Assembly: GCA_946699065.1 (NCBI GenBank)
Contig: CAMPDV010000012.1
Location: 186,001-250,000 of the forward strand
Source of the DNA: Loxodes magnus
Taxonomy: Eukaryota; Ciliophora; Karyorelictea; Loxodida; Loxodidae
Direction: 5' to 3'
DNA: 64,000 bases
Shown: positions 9,855 through 22,348 of the stretch, one piece after another
Layout: each line of letters starts with the position of its first letter
How positions within the stretch are numbered: the first letter of the stretch is position 1
Notes under the pieces: model-generated
The model's input: the letters and a program-made list of their open reading frames with translations, nothing else
Told to the model about the DNA's origin: nothing
Database searches by the model: none
Program-made: the position numbers and the translations under genes

Positions 9855-12474
9855 TTTTATTAATTTAAAACTTCCATTAAGCCAGAAGCCGAAAAGTTAT
9901 TTTAATGATTTAATTTAGATTAAAACTATTTTATAAATGAAAAAATATATTATCTTAATATATAATAAGAAATTTAAGAATTTTATAATATATGAAAAGA
10001 ATCTGATCATGATGTAAAATTGATTATTATTATTTTTATTTGCTTTATAATTTCTTTGTTTAAATTTATTATCTACAAATACATTTTTTATAATGTAAAG
10101 GCTTTAAAATTCTAGTCTTCAATTTTTTAATTTTTATATATATTTGAAAGTATGATAACCAATTGCTATAATATAATTAGAAAGAAATTCTCTTCATTCA
10201 AAGTATAAATATTACTTATCAACTTGATAGAGTTTTTAATTGATTGCAAAATAGATTTTTATAATAAGTTTTGTTGAAAATGTTTAAAAAATAAATTTTA
10301 ATAGAAAGGGATATTTTAAACTAAAAATAAGAAGGGATTTATACTCTATTGATATAATTTATTTTATAAATAAATAAATTTTCCTTATGTACCTATTTTA
10401 AGTAAAAAATAGCATTTTCCAGTCTGTTAAACCTAGAATTAGAAAACTTTGATTTTAATTATAATTAGTACAATTGCATTAGTTATTAAATACTAATTAT
10501 TACTAATTATTTTTCTATGAAATTTAATCTATAAAAATAATAAATATAAGATACGTAAATAAATTATAAATAGTATTATAATAATATTATTTTCACTAAT
10601 AATTAATAACTATAAATGAGTAAGTTTTTATAAAATTTAATAACCAGAAATATTTTAATTAAAATATTTAAATAATATTAAATTTTAAATAAGCAAGAAT
10701 AATATTCAAATTTACTTCATTTATATTTTATTAATAGACATTTATCAAAAAGTTTAATTTTATTTATTTATTGTTCTTAGACAATCTTTAACTCTCCTTT
10801 TAATAAAAAATGCTCCTAGTTTCATATTTTTTTATTTATAGGCATATTTGAATCAATAAAATTAAAAAATAAATATATTTTTAATTCAAAATTTTAATTA
10901 ATTTTGCTACTTTACTTAACATTTAAAGTTAGAATCTTAATATTGATATAAATTAAATTATTTTTAAAAACATTTAGTGGGATTTCATATTAAGTTTAGA
11001 AAAAGAATTAGAAAATAAAAAATTAAATTATTTTTACTTATTTATTCAAATATTTAATAGTTTCCATTAAGAAGAAGTTAAAATTTGAGATTATAAAATA
11101 ACTAGTACTTGTACCATATATATATCCATAATCGATGAAAAATAGTAAAAATAAACTATTTTCGAATAGGCTGATTATAAAAATCTGAGATTTAGAGAAT
11201 TTTTTAACATTTTTAACATTTTTAATTTTTTATATTTTGAAATTGAAAATTTCTAAGAATAATTATTTTTTTGTTGAATTTATTTATTTAAAAAGTCAAT
11301 CTATCTAGATTTGTAAGATTTTATATATTCTTTAATATTTATCTTTTTCTCAAATATTGTTAAATATAAAATTTTAAATTATAATTTTTTTAATTTTTAA
11401 ATTAATTAATTTATACTTTTTTTCTATTTTAGTAATTCTTTTAAATAATTTAATAAAACTGATAGTATCAATTAAATAATTAGTAAATTTTATATTCATT
11501 TTTTATAGAAAAATTTAATTTCTTAAGTTTTCCTTATAATTTTTAATTTAACTTTTAAAAATATTTAACTACATTTCTAAGGTTAAAATAGAGGTTACAT
11601 AATTGATTATATGTTTGATCTAAAGATTAATAAAATATTTTATTTATTTATAATATCATTTATAATTATAAATTTTCTTAATATTTTAATTATATTTAAT
11701 TAATGTTTTTATTTACTTTGGTTTTTTATAAAATATTAAGAGATTTTTATATAATAAATTGTTTTAAATTTTTATTAAACAAAAAGAAAAATATTAATTT
11801 TCCTTATTTTAATTTAAAATATTATTCTTAATTAATAAGAAATGTAATCACAGTTTTATTAAATATTTTATCTAGAGGATAAGAAAATTTCTTATTAGTC
11901 TCTAATTAAACCTTTCTTTAACTAGTTAAAGTACTTAGAATATTTCCAAGTACAGTTAAAGTAAAAAGGAATTTTCTTTTAAGTTTTTATGAATTAATAT
12001 TACTAAATGAGTTAGTGAAGGAGGCTATAATATATTAAACACTTGGTTTTAAGATAAATAGAGGATTTTAGATATATAAATAATTGACTCTATAGAAGAT
12101 TTAAGCTAGCTTTTCTTTATTTAATTATATAAAAGAATAATGTTTTCTTTTGACTATTTATTTTAGTACATATAATTACCTAAATGCTTTTTAGAACTAA
12201 TATCATTAATACTTTAAATATATTCTTATACTCACTAAAATAAACTTAGATAAATTAAGACTAAATATTTTACAAAATGTACCTTTTTATCAGTTTTCCA
12301 AACGAAAGTTAATTGCAAAAAGAAGATAATAAAAAGGAATATATAAATATAATTTAAATTTAGGAAAATTATAAATAATCTAAAATTCAAACTTATTTTA
12401 ATGCCTAAGTTTCAAATAATTCTATAACTATCTATATCATCTTTTTAGGTTTAAATCTATTGTAATAAGATTAA
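9855..12474. other. A+T-rich region between cargo gene and right arm
   Basis: The sequence is very A+T-rich with long A and T runs. I see no motif, no G-first codon clustering and no RNA gene. It is collinear with 62470-64000 as far as that copy is visible. Confidence 0.5.
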
Positions 12475-13890
12475 TAAATGGTGATATGCTATAAAGCAAA
12501 ACATGTAGAATTGTTTATTAGGAACAGAAAGATATAGAATAATAGTAGACTAATAAAATGTATTAAGAGTAAATAATAATCTATTAGATTAGTTTTAAAT
12601 AGCTAATCTAATAATTATATTATCTAATACTACAAAGAAACATGTTATGTTAAGTTTACTCTTTCTATTAATTCAGAAAGTAATATCAGAAGATATTAAA
12701 AATATGCTTTCTTTCTTAAAAGTTTATAATTTTATTTATATCAAACAACTAATTTTAATAAAGAGAGTATTAATAGTGGTAACTATGTTTTTTGGATAAG
12801 TATAGAATAATAGAAAAGAATTAAGTTTTATTTTTAAATAATCTAGAATAATTTAGGTATTATTAATTATAAATGATAATTACAAAAATAACATAAACAA
12901 TAAATATAATATTAGTTTGCTATAAAAGAGAAAGTTATCTAAATGTATTAATTATAACTAATCTAGTATCTTTATTAATTAAAGAGAAATTAAATTAATA
13001 ACTAATAAAGCTAAAAGGATAAAATATTAAGTATTTAATAGACATAATTAAACATATTAAAGCTTATTTTAATAATAAAATTAAATATTACTATTTAATA
13101 ATTGTAAGATAAAATTAGTGATACACCATTTCTATTTAATTTTAAATATTTACTTTCTACTACTTCTATTTATTACATTTATATATTTTGCCTATTTTGC
13201 TTAGAATCAACATTAAAATAAATTATATTAGTTTATTATTTTAAGAGAGACCTTTATAAATAAAAATTTTTAATGAAATAATAGTAAGAAAGTGGGAAAT
13301 TAAAATACTCTATCTTATAAGTACTAAATTTAAATACTTGTTTTAAATAATTTGATTTTTTTTAATATTTATTCAAACTAAGAAACTTATTTTATTTAAT
13401 TTTTTTTAATTAGTAAAAAGCTTAAAGAAATCCTTTTTTTTGATTAAATGTAAGTGAAAAGCAATAATTAATAGCAATAGTTTTTAAAAGAATTGTAATA
13501 TTTTATTTATCATTTAAAAGGGTCTATAAAGAAATAAGGTTTTCTTATTAAGAGTCTTTGATTTAAAGACAAATAAGTTGTAACTAATAAATGTATATTA
13601 AAGTTATTGTAATAAGGATATAATTCTTCTTTATAAAACTTTTGAAATAATAATTTATCCTTTTATTTAAAAGTAAAAGGAAATAAAATAATTAAAATTG
13701 TAAAAGTTTGTACACTATAGTTTAATATCTTGTTTTGTTTTAAGACAAAAATAGAAAAATCAATGTTTTAGAAGATACTTATAAGTATGCTTAATAAATA
13801 ATAAATTGTTTAATTCTATTGAAATTAAATAAGTAAAATTTATAGAGTTATTTTATTTAAATATTTATTGAATTAAGTTATAAAATTAAA
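12475..13890. other. A+T-rich 5' spacer of right-arm WD40 gene
   Basis: This is the inverted counterpart of 6364-7765. No gene is recognised. It contains the presumed promoter of the plus-strand WD40 gene. Confidence 0.5.
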
Positions 13891-14955
13891 ATGGAGAAAA
13901 AAGAAACGCAATTTATTAAAATTATTTTTTTAAGAAAACTCTTAAGAGCGAGAAACAACATTTTAGGGAAAATATCTCTCCTTCATTTTAAGTATGAAAT
14001 TCTGCCTAACTTATGTTACTAAAAGTTAATAAATAAGATCAGTTATGACCAAAGTAAAGGTATTTCTTAATATTTTTTAGACTAAGTCATTACTCACACT
14101 TCACGTGTTTGCTCGGCATCTATATCAAGTGACCTGAATTGAATTGTATCAGGTTCGAACTATCCTGATAAAACCATAAAGATCTGGAATTTCCAGACAG
14201 GTGCTCTCCTAAGAACTATAACAGGGCATACTAAGACAGTTTTCTCGGTAGTAATTTCCTCGGACTCTAGCTATATTATATCAGGATCTTGTGACAAAAC
14301 CATAAAGATCTGAAACTTATAGACTGGTGCCCTCATAAGAACCATAACGGGACTTACTTCTACAGTTAGATCAGTAGTAATCTCCCCTGACTCTAAATAT
14401 ATTATATCGGCATCTAGAGATAAAACCATAAAGATCTGAAATTTCCTCAATGGTGATCTCCGAAGAACTTTAATGGGTCATACTGATATAGTTAGATCGG
14501 TATTAATCTCCTATGACTCTAAATATATTATATCGGGATCTGAAGATACAACTATAAAGATCTGGGATTTCTAGACAGGTCAGCTTGTGCGAACTCTTAC
14601 TGGGCATTCAGACTTAGTTTTATCGGTGATAGTGTCTAAGGATAATAGATACATAATATCAGGTTCTCGGGACAAGACAATTAAGATATGGGACTTCTCT
14701 TCTGGTTAGTGTATTCGTACTCTTTAAGGTCATAGTGGTGTATCAAGTATTCAGTTAAGTGTTGATTCAAGTGTTATCTTTTCTGGTTCTTATGAAGGAA
14801 CAATCAAGATATGAAATTTCGATAAGGGCGAGTGTATATAGACTTTGTAAGGCCATACATCGTATATAAATTCTATATCATTGAGTGTTGACAATAGATG
14901 GTTGGTATCGGGAGCTTGTGACAAGACGATTAGAAAGTGGAGAATTTCGAGTTGA
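13891..14955 (+). CDS. WD40-repeat protein, copy 2 (seven blades)
   Basis: Exon 1 is 13891-14059, the intron 14060-14080 (21 nt) and exon 2 14081-14955. The spliced length is 1044 nt (348 codons), uninterrupted when TGA is Trp. The protein starts [20 protein letters not shown] and runs through seven blades to KWRISS. Trp at the blade ends (IKIW) is TGA in blades 2, 3 and 6 (the last at 12-14 of 14812-14814) and TGG in the others, while copy 4 has TGG at the blade-6 position (43250-43252). The Gln of LQGHTSY is TAA (14848-14850) here and CAA in copy 1 (5526-5528). The final TGA (14953-14955) is followed in frame by TAA 24 bases later. It faces outwards from the unit. Confidence 0.88.
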
Positions 14956-16061
14956 GTAACTTGCTATTTGACTTAATTTAAGTTTACGATTAAAGATATA
15001 AGATATTGGTAATGCATTTAAATGAATGCTGAATGGTAATAATGTTTTTTGTTATATGAAATGTTTGTTTTATATATTTATTAAAAATTTGTATATTCTT
15101 AAATATTCTTGGTTTAAAAAAAAGGTTGAGTAATATAGGTTATTGAAATTAGTGAGGTATGTTGATTTAAAGTGGGTAATGTTTAAAAATATTAAAAATA
15201 TAATTTTGGTAAATGAAGACGTATAATAAATTTAAGTTTAATTTTATTCTTTCGAATTTTATTGATTTATTTTTAGATTTTTTTTAAATTTCAAGTTAAG
15301 TAAAAATTTTTTTTGTGAAGTAGTTAAAATATTATTTATAAGGTTAAAGTTAGTTTATGATTTTTATTATTAATTAAAAAATTTTAATATTTAAGTTTAA
15401 TGTTTTTCGTTTCCGATTGGAAAATTAATTTTTCTGATGGTAAGTTTTTATTTTTCAATTTTAGAGCTTAAATTTTATGAAAATGAAAAAACATTTTTTT
15501 TGCTCAGCGCTTTACCCTACCAAAGATTTTTGGAACGGAATAAATTTGATTATTTCGGGATAAAAAATTCTAAATAGGAATAAAATTAAAAATAAAATTC
15601 TAAATATAAAAAGATTTTTGAGAAAAAATAGGAATTAAAAAAAATTTTATATTAAAGTAGAATTTGGAAATCTTTTTTGTTGAAATGGTATTTTGTAAAA
15701 TTAAAAAAAATTTTTTTATTTGAAAATTTAAAAAAAAATTGTTTTGTTTTTGATTCAAAAATATATTTTTGATAAGATAAATTATTTTTGAAATGATAAA
15801 AAAATTATTGTTTATGCTTTTGAAAAAATACTATTTTTAATTTTGAACTTCTTTTCGAGTAAATGATAAAATTCGCTTTAAAAATTTTTAATGTTATAAA
15901 ATATTTCTTAAATGAAAAGGATTTCAAGAAAAAAGGAGATATAATAAAATAAACCATGAAATCGTGAAAAATTATCCTTTTTTCGCTCTGAGTTATTCGC
16001 TACAAAAGATTTTCGGGTGGATAAATCCTTTTCTTAAAGGGATAGAATTTTAAAAAATTTG
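14956..16061. other. A+T-rich outer part of right arm
   Basis: This is the inverted counterpart of 3280-3954 plus 4936-5420, without the inserted repeat and module. Nothing coding is recognised. Confidence 0.5.
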
Positions 16062-16261
16062 AAAAGTTTTTTAAATGAATTTTAAGAAGTAAATATAAAA
16101 GAATAAATGACAATTTTAGGAAGAAACTAAATCAGTAAAAATTTTTTCTATAAGAGGGCTTAAAACTACCTTTTTAATAAATATTGCGAATTTTTTAAAA
16201 TAACTAATTTAAAAAGAGCTAAAAATCTCTTTATAAAAATATAATCAATCAAATAGAAAAA

Positions 16262-17050
16262 ATGAGGTACAATACATCTGTAATAATAAATTTTAGGTCA
16301 ATTTACAAAGAATCTAAAAAAAGTAATTAAACAAGGATCTAAATAATATATCTAACCTAACTTAAAAAATATAGAAACAAAAAATTTATTAATTAAGTTT
16401 AAAAATATTCTGCTTTATTATAATAATTAGAAAAACATTAAAAATCGAAAAGATGAGTAAAAGAGTTTTGAAAAGAGCTTATTACGACTAACTATCTGTT
16501 TTTAGTTTGCGAAAAGATGTTAATTTAGGAGAGAAAAATTAGTTTTAAAAAAAATATTGCTATATTAAGTATTTTTTCACTTAAAAATTTTTTCTCATTT
16601 CGTAATATTAAAAGAAATAGCTTTAAAGATAAACTTTCTGATTATAAGCAACTTGAAATCTACTATGTATATAGAAAATTGATTTTGTTTATTAATCTTA
16701 AAATTTGAATTTCTAATGAAGCTATTTTATTAAAGTTGAAACATTTGTAAAAATTGATTGATTATTTATCATATAAAAAACATTTGCTAGTAAACTATAT
16801 AAATAATTTGAATATATGCAAAATTATAAAAATCTTCACTTTCTTGTAAAGTATCTTATATTTCCATCTTAAGAATAAAATTATATTCTAATATTAAATA
16901 ATACGAATTACCAAAATGAAAGTGTAAATAATTAAGAAATCAATATAGTTTTCATTATATCAAAAAAGGATAAAAGAAAAGCTTTAATCTTTTGTATTAA
17001 TTAAAATAATATAAAAAGTGTAATTTAATAACTATTATAATTATATCTAT
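16262..17050 (+). CDS. Unidentified ORF flanking unit 1
   Basis: The ATG at 16262 opens MRYNTSVIINFRSIYKESKK, and one frame stays open past 16760 without indels when TGA is Trp (KR-W-VKEF-W-KELITTNY). Residues include LVCEKMLIQERK and FKDKLSDYKQLEIYYVYRK, with modest G-first codon enrichment. The 3' end is not resolvable. No family is recognised. The duplicated copy at about 44880-45650 has lost a base in an A run, so that copy is broken. It could be non-coding A+T-rich DNA that happens to read well. Confidence 0.33.
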
Positions 17051-17689
17051 AAAAAATAGGAAATATTTCGTACAATATAAAAAGAAACATATATAGCATA
17101 ATAAAAAGCAAAGTTTCTACTAAGCCGATAATGTTAATAGTACACAATTTCCCAAATGATCTTAATAATGAGCTATTTTTGTTTTATTCTAAATTATTAG
17201 ACAACTAAATCATAATTTTTAATTTAAGCGTTCCATTAATAAATATTTGCTTTAATATACAATATAGTATTTTTTAATTTAAGATACTAAATATTCATAA
17301 GCATAAAAACATTTAAAGTGGTTTAATAATATGATTTTTAAAAGATTAAGCACTTATTTAAATTTAAAATATCTTATCAAGAAATTAAATTAAAATGTTT
17401 TAATATTCATTTTCTAATTAAATGATCATTGTTTATTGTTCATTTATCTATTTGATTGATATTTAAAGATTGTAATTATATTTATTAATAAAGTATGATA
17501 TTAACTGAAAATTGCTAAATATTTAAAGATAAAAACTTAATTATTAAAACAATTCTTATCTAAGATAAACAGTGATAAGATGATATTATAGCTTAAAAAG
17601 AAAAATTTTTTCTTGCAAATTGATTTATAAAAAAAAAACTTAATTTCATATGAGATTAATTGAAGATGTGCAAGAATTTGAGGAAATAT

Positions 17690-20390
17690 AAAATAAATAA
17701 GTTATAAGATGTAATATATCGTCAAAAATATTTATAATCTTTCCTGCAAACTTATCTAAAATTCTTTTAGATAGTTTAAGATAATCTTGAAGTTTAAAAT
17801 GAATTTATCAAAAATAAAATCTAATAAAATGCTGATTAAACATTAGGATCCTTTATTCCAGACAAGTTATAACAAATTTCCTCGAGATTTTATTAAGAAA
17901 TATGTAGGCCTAAAAGGGCTAACTCAATATATAAGAAGCATACATTATATCTGGAAGAATAAAATAATAAGTAACTAATATTCATGAAAAAGTGAAACGA
18001 CATTTTGAATGACTTCAAGTATAATTTGTGAAAGTTTAAAAAAATAAAGTAAAAAAGAAACTTTTACTTCTAAATGGAGATGCTAAAGAAATATTTTAAT
18101 ATACTAAGAAAATTAAAAACCCTAAAATAATAAATTAAATGAACTTTAATTAAGAAATCAAAAATAAATCCATTGATTCATGGAAGAATTGATTTTTAAC
18201 AAACATTCTAATCTAACTCAATAATAAATAAATCTTAGTAATTAAAAAATAGATAAAATATAAGATAGTATTTAAGAAATTAATGATTATCAACTCTCAT
18301 ATTTATAAGGATTTTATCTTTTTACCATACAAGAAATGCATGAATTATAAAAGAAATTAAAAATGGAAAGGCAGCTGGTCCAGACAGAATAAAAAGTGAA
18401 CTTCTGAAATATGGTGGATAATATGTTAAGATTTGGAAAAATTCCTTAGGAATTAAATACATTGTCGGTAATTCCAATATTTAAAAAAGAAATAAAGATG
18501 ACTGGAAAAACTGACTACCTGTCTCTCTTATTAATATTATTATAAAACTATATGATAAAGCTTTAACAAAAAGACTATACAATCTGATTTATTAGAGTAA
18601 TTTGATTCACCCTACATAAATGGGATTTATACAAATTAGATAAACAATTTAATAAATTTGAATAATATAACAAATAATTGATAACTATCGGAAAAGTACT
18701 AAAAGTAAGACTAAATTGATAGCAACACTGATAGATTTGGAAAAATGTTTGACTCAATAGAAAGAAGACTCTTGTTTGATTAACTTAAGAGAGTTAAACT
18801 ACCACTTGGAATAATAATAGCTTTAAAATCTTTTTACAAAAACCTAAATTCTTCATTTAAAATAGAGGAAAGAACGCCAGAACATTATAATGTAACAATG
18901 GAGTTATGTAAGGAAGTTCGCATTTACTAGTTTTAGCATTGTTGTATTATGACATAATAATTAGATATTTGGAAAGTAAAAGTACTTAATTGGAATTCAA
19001 ATGCTAGGGTTGGAGTATTAGCTTCGCATGCAGATGATGAGCAGATGATCTGATTCTTCTTTCCAGAACTTCAAAGTAAATGCAGGAGTTAATAAATGAA
19101 ACAAGTAAGCAATTTTACATAAACTCACTTAAAGATCAATGTTATCAAATCTGAATGCATCTAAATTTTAAATAAACATTATAAATAATAAAATTTAAAT
19201 TTATGATTAGATAATTAACCAATTATTTAAAAGGAACTAGTTACATATTTAGATGTAATGCTACAATAGAAGAAGAGTTTTAATCCTTATTGTAGAGAAT
19301 TCGTGTTCAAGTATTTAGTTGCAATGAAAAAGCTGTTTTTTAGCTTATAAGATATAAGAATGTAACTTCTTGACATTTTAAAACTTTATGCAGATTTTTT
19401 ACATTACCTAAAGCAGAATATGGAGAGAACTAGTACCATGGTGTAGTCAGAAAGGAATAACTGGAGTTTTGAATAGAATTGAATCACGTATGAGAATGAT
19501 TTCAAGAAAAGCATTTGAAGGAGCAACTTCAACATTAATAAGTTATGTTTCATAGATTTAATCTGGTTATCTTTCAAACACATTATGGCAATAAAGTTTT
19601 TTAAATTCTATTATAAAATTAAATAAGAAATTATTTATTTTCCAACATCGACAGAAGGCTCTCTTTTCATTATCAACTGAAAAAAAGGATTTCGATACTA
19701 TGATCAAGTTTAGCAATTATCATACCTACATAGTATCGACCTGTAGAATTCCAAGATTAGTACAAATTAAAAAATTTATTCTAAATATATAAGAGAACAA
19801 AATACAATAATATTTCTATAATACAGCTACTCAAAAGTTTAAGAGAATGAAAATAGCTAAAATAAATACTGAACAGTTCAGTAATCTTAACCGATTTCCA
19901 GTAATTATTAACACTAAGTTGAACAAATAGTTTAGACAAGAAATTATCAGTATGAAACTAGAATCCAATCTTATAATTTTAGAAAAGATCTTCATTATCC
20001 TATTGATAATCCCTACTGTATGTGTGGAGAATATGATAAAATTGAGCACATTTTTAAATTTATATACTATTCTAATACAAGAGATTGACTATCGTAAAAG
20101 ATGATTAAGGACTTATAAACTCTCTTCCGAATATTTATTTGGGATATTTAGATTTATAAATAAAAATATTTCACAAGAAACTTATATCAAGAAGATTAGA
20201 TTATTAGAAATGGAAAAAGTAAAAAAGGAAGAAATAAATGAGAGACTATAACAAGAGTAATTAAAAATTGATGAGATCGAGATTATAATTAAAAAATATT
20301 AAAAACATTTACTAATGTCTATAATTGAAGGAAGCAATTCATGCAGTTATAGATGTCAAAAACTCTTTTAATTTAAATTTAAATAAACAG
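17690..20390 (+). mobile_element. LINE-like retrotransposon copy, 5'-truncated (plus strand)
   Basis: The sequence matches the 3' half of the retrotransposon starting in the linker just after the endonuclease, so it is 5'-truncated as LINEs often are. Reverse-transcriptase landmarks appear in order: GKAAGPDRIKSELLKYGG near 18366, W-LPVSLINIIIKLYDKALTKRL with TGA as Trp, QMGFIQIRQT, DLEKC (motif A) and ADD near 19033. The C-terminal CMCGEYDKIEHIF zinc-finger-like motif lies near 20020, followed by a Glu/Lys coiled coil. It is inactive: a frameshift splits motif A, an 11-base duplication interrupts the ADD region, and about 36 bases are missing after GGQ compared with the copy at 47 kb. Confidence 0.8.
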
Positions 20391-21542
20391 TTTCTTACAA
20401 TAACTCTTTTATTAAAGTGAAATATTATTACTAAATAGCTAAATATATGCCATTTATTTTTATAAATAAATATTAAAATTTAAGTTCTAAAAACTAATTA
20501 AATTGATTAAAGAAGCCATTTAAAGAACTCTTTATTTAACTATAATTAATAAAAGATGAAGAATATAAAGGAATAAATATTTAAAAGGAATTTAAGTTTT
20601 AAGTAAACCAAAGGAAACTTTAGCTTTATTACTTTACTAGTATAAAATTCTAAATGATAGCAAAATATAATCCTTTATAATAGTAAGATATTAATATTAA
20701 AAAAACTATATCAAAAATCTAAAATAATTAAATAATTATATGCTTAGCTAGAATTAATTATCTTTGTATCAATTTAAAACTAATAAAGAGGATGCTTTTC
20801 ATAATTTTGATAAGAGTTTTAAATAATTGGTTAACAATAAGCATTTGATTACTAGATTATAAAAATATAAAAGTTCACATTTGATAATTAATGTCTACAA
20901 TAATTAAAACAATAATTTAGTTAATTAAAAAGTAAATATAGTTAAACATATCTTTAGAGATAACTGTATAAAATAAAATTAATAAAGAATTATCAATAAT
21001 TATAAATTTAATGAATGTATAATTTTAGTTCTAAATAATATAAGTAATTATAATAATAATCTTAACTAACTTTTATTATATTTTAAAATTAAGTATAAAT
21101 TATTAATTTATATATCAAAATTTAATTAAACTTATTATAATTATGTAAAATTAATTATTTTATAATTGTCAGTTAAATAAATTTAAATATAAGCCATTAT
21201 TATTAATTTGCTAATAATAAGAAAATTATACTTACATAAAATATTTAACTATAATTAAATTACTTTATTTCTTTTATTTAAAAACATATTTTAACTAAAA
21301 ATATCCTTTAATATTATAAATGCTAAAAGATTAAATTTTATTTATCCTATCATTTTTATTATTTATATATATATCAACAATTATATTAGAAAATTTTCTT
21401 AAAATAGTTAAATAAATGATAATTATTAAAATAATTTATTTTAGTTTTTAAAAATTAATAAATAAAAAATCTTATTTACTATTTAAAAGTTTAAATAATA
21501 AGTCATAATAATAAACTATAAGAGTTTAAATATTTTAAGTAT
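20391..21542. other. A+T-rich 3' flank of the LINE
   Basis: No gene is recognised. Up to about 21137 it matches 49046-49797, so it belongs to the duplicated right block. After that it is unique to this junction. Confidence 0.5.
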
Positions 21543-22348
21543 TCAGACATAATTGTATAATTATTGGCATTTAACCAGGCAAATTACGCTAAATTTAAAA
21601 GTTTATATATTTCATTCATGGTTCTCTTTCACTCTCATTTTGAAAACAATTTTTCAGCTCATTAAATCTGTTTATGGGTTTTTAATATAATTTATTTTCT
21701 CTTCACTCTAGTTCTTAAAAATCTTAAATAGTTTTCTAAATATTATTGATGAAATATTTTTTTGTACTTATCTAATTTAATTATCTTATCTTTTGTAAAC
21801 TATTTATTAATATAGTTTTGGTCTTATAAAGCAAGTCTTTTACACTATTTAAATTAATTATTTTAAGTTTATTAAATTTTTTAAAATATATGTAAAAAGA
21901 TTACATTTGAAAGTGTGCTAAAATGTATTAAATTCCTATCTAATTAAGCAAAGTTTATTGAATTGAGTTTTGATATATAGATGATTCAGTTCATATTAAA
22001 AATTATAAGTATAAGTAAATAATTTTTAGATTGAAATAGTTTTTTAAATTAGATGTCTATTGTATTTAGCGCATATCATTAAAGAGAAAACGTTTTATAT
22101 ATTTCTTATTAAATCAGCAAATCATTTTACTGTTGAAATAACTGCAAATCTTTAAAGGGATTCTTAGAATAAATATTTTTTTATTTAAATATTGTTATGC
22201 TTATTAAACTCTTTGAAATCATCAATTATAATATCTATTTGCAAATATTTAATTAAGCAAGGCTTTGATTATCTTGGCAACCCTTTATTTAAAAAAAATA
22301 TTTATCTTACTTCAGATTTATTTCTTTGCTATGATTTTGAGATTAAAG
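21543..22348 (-). CDS. Unidentified ORF, 5' end lost at a junction
   Basis: One minus-strand frame stays intact for about 265 codons from the junction at 22349 to an in-frame TGA at 21543-21545. I checked that 22265, 21992 and 21704 are in the same frame. G-first codons are enriched (IDIIIDDFKEFNKHN, SEEKINYIKNPQTDLM). TGA as Trp appears as VK-W-FADL, MS-W-KIVF and HE-W-NIQ. No family is recognised. The 5' end is cut where the LINE ORF1 fragment begins, so this is a truncated gene at a rearrangement boundary. Confidence 0.42.

Larger units (their letters stand above)
12475..16060. repeat. Right inverted arm of unit 1
   Basis: This is the reverse complement of the left arm, lacking the tandem repeat and SINE-like module. 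The inner boundary is near 12475, where similarity to 7700-7765 fades. The outer boundary is near 16060, where similarity to 3280-3330 ends. The same arm, with its right flank, recurs at 41030-44690. Confidence 0.75.

Noticed and set aside
18575..18757. Minus-strand standard-code ORF (also plus strand at 51485-51667)
   Set aside because: Antisense to the reverse-transcriptase domain.
19831..20049. Minus-strand standard-code ORF of 72 codons (also at 48478-48702)
   Set aside because: Antisense to the C-terminal zinc-finger-like region of the LINE.
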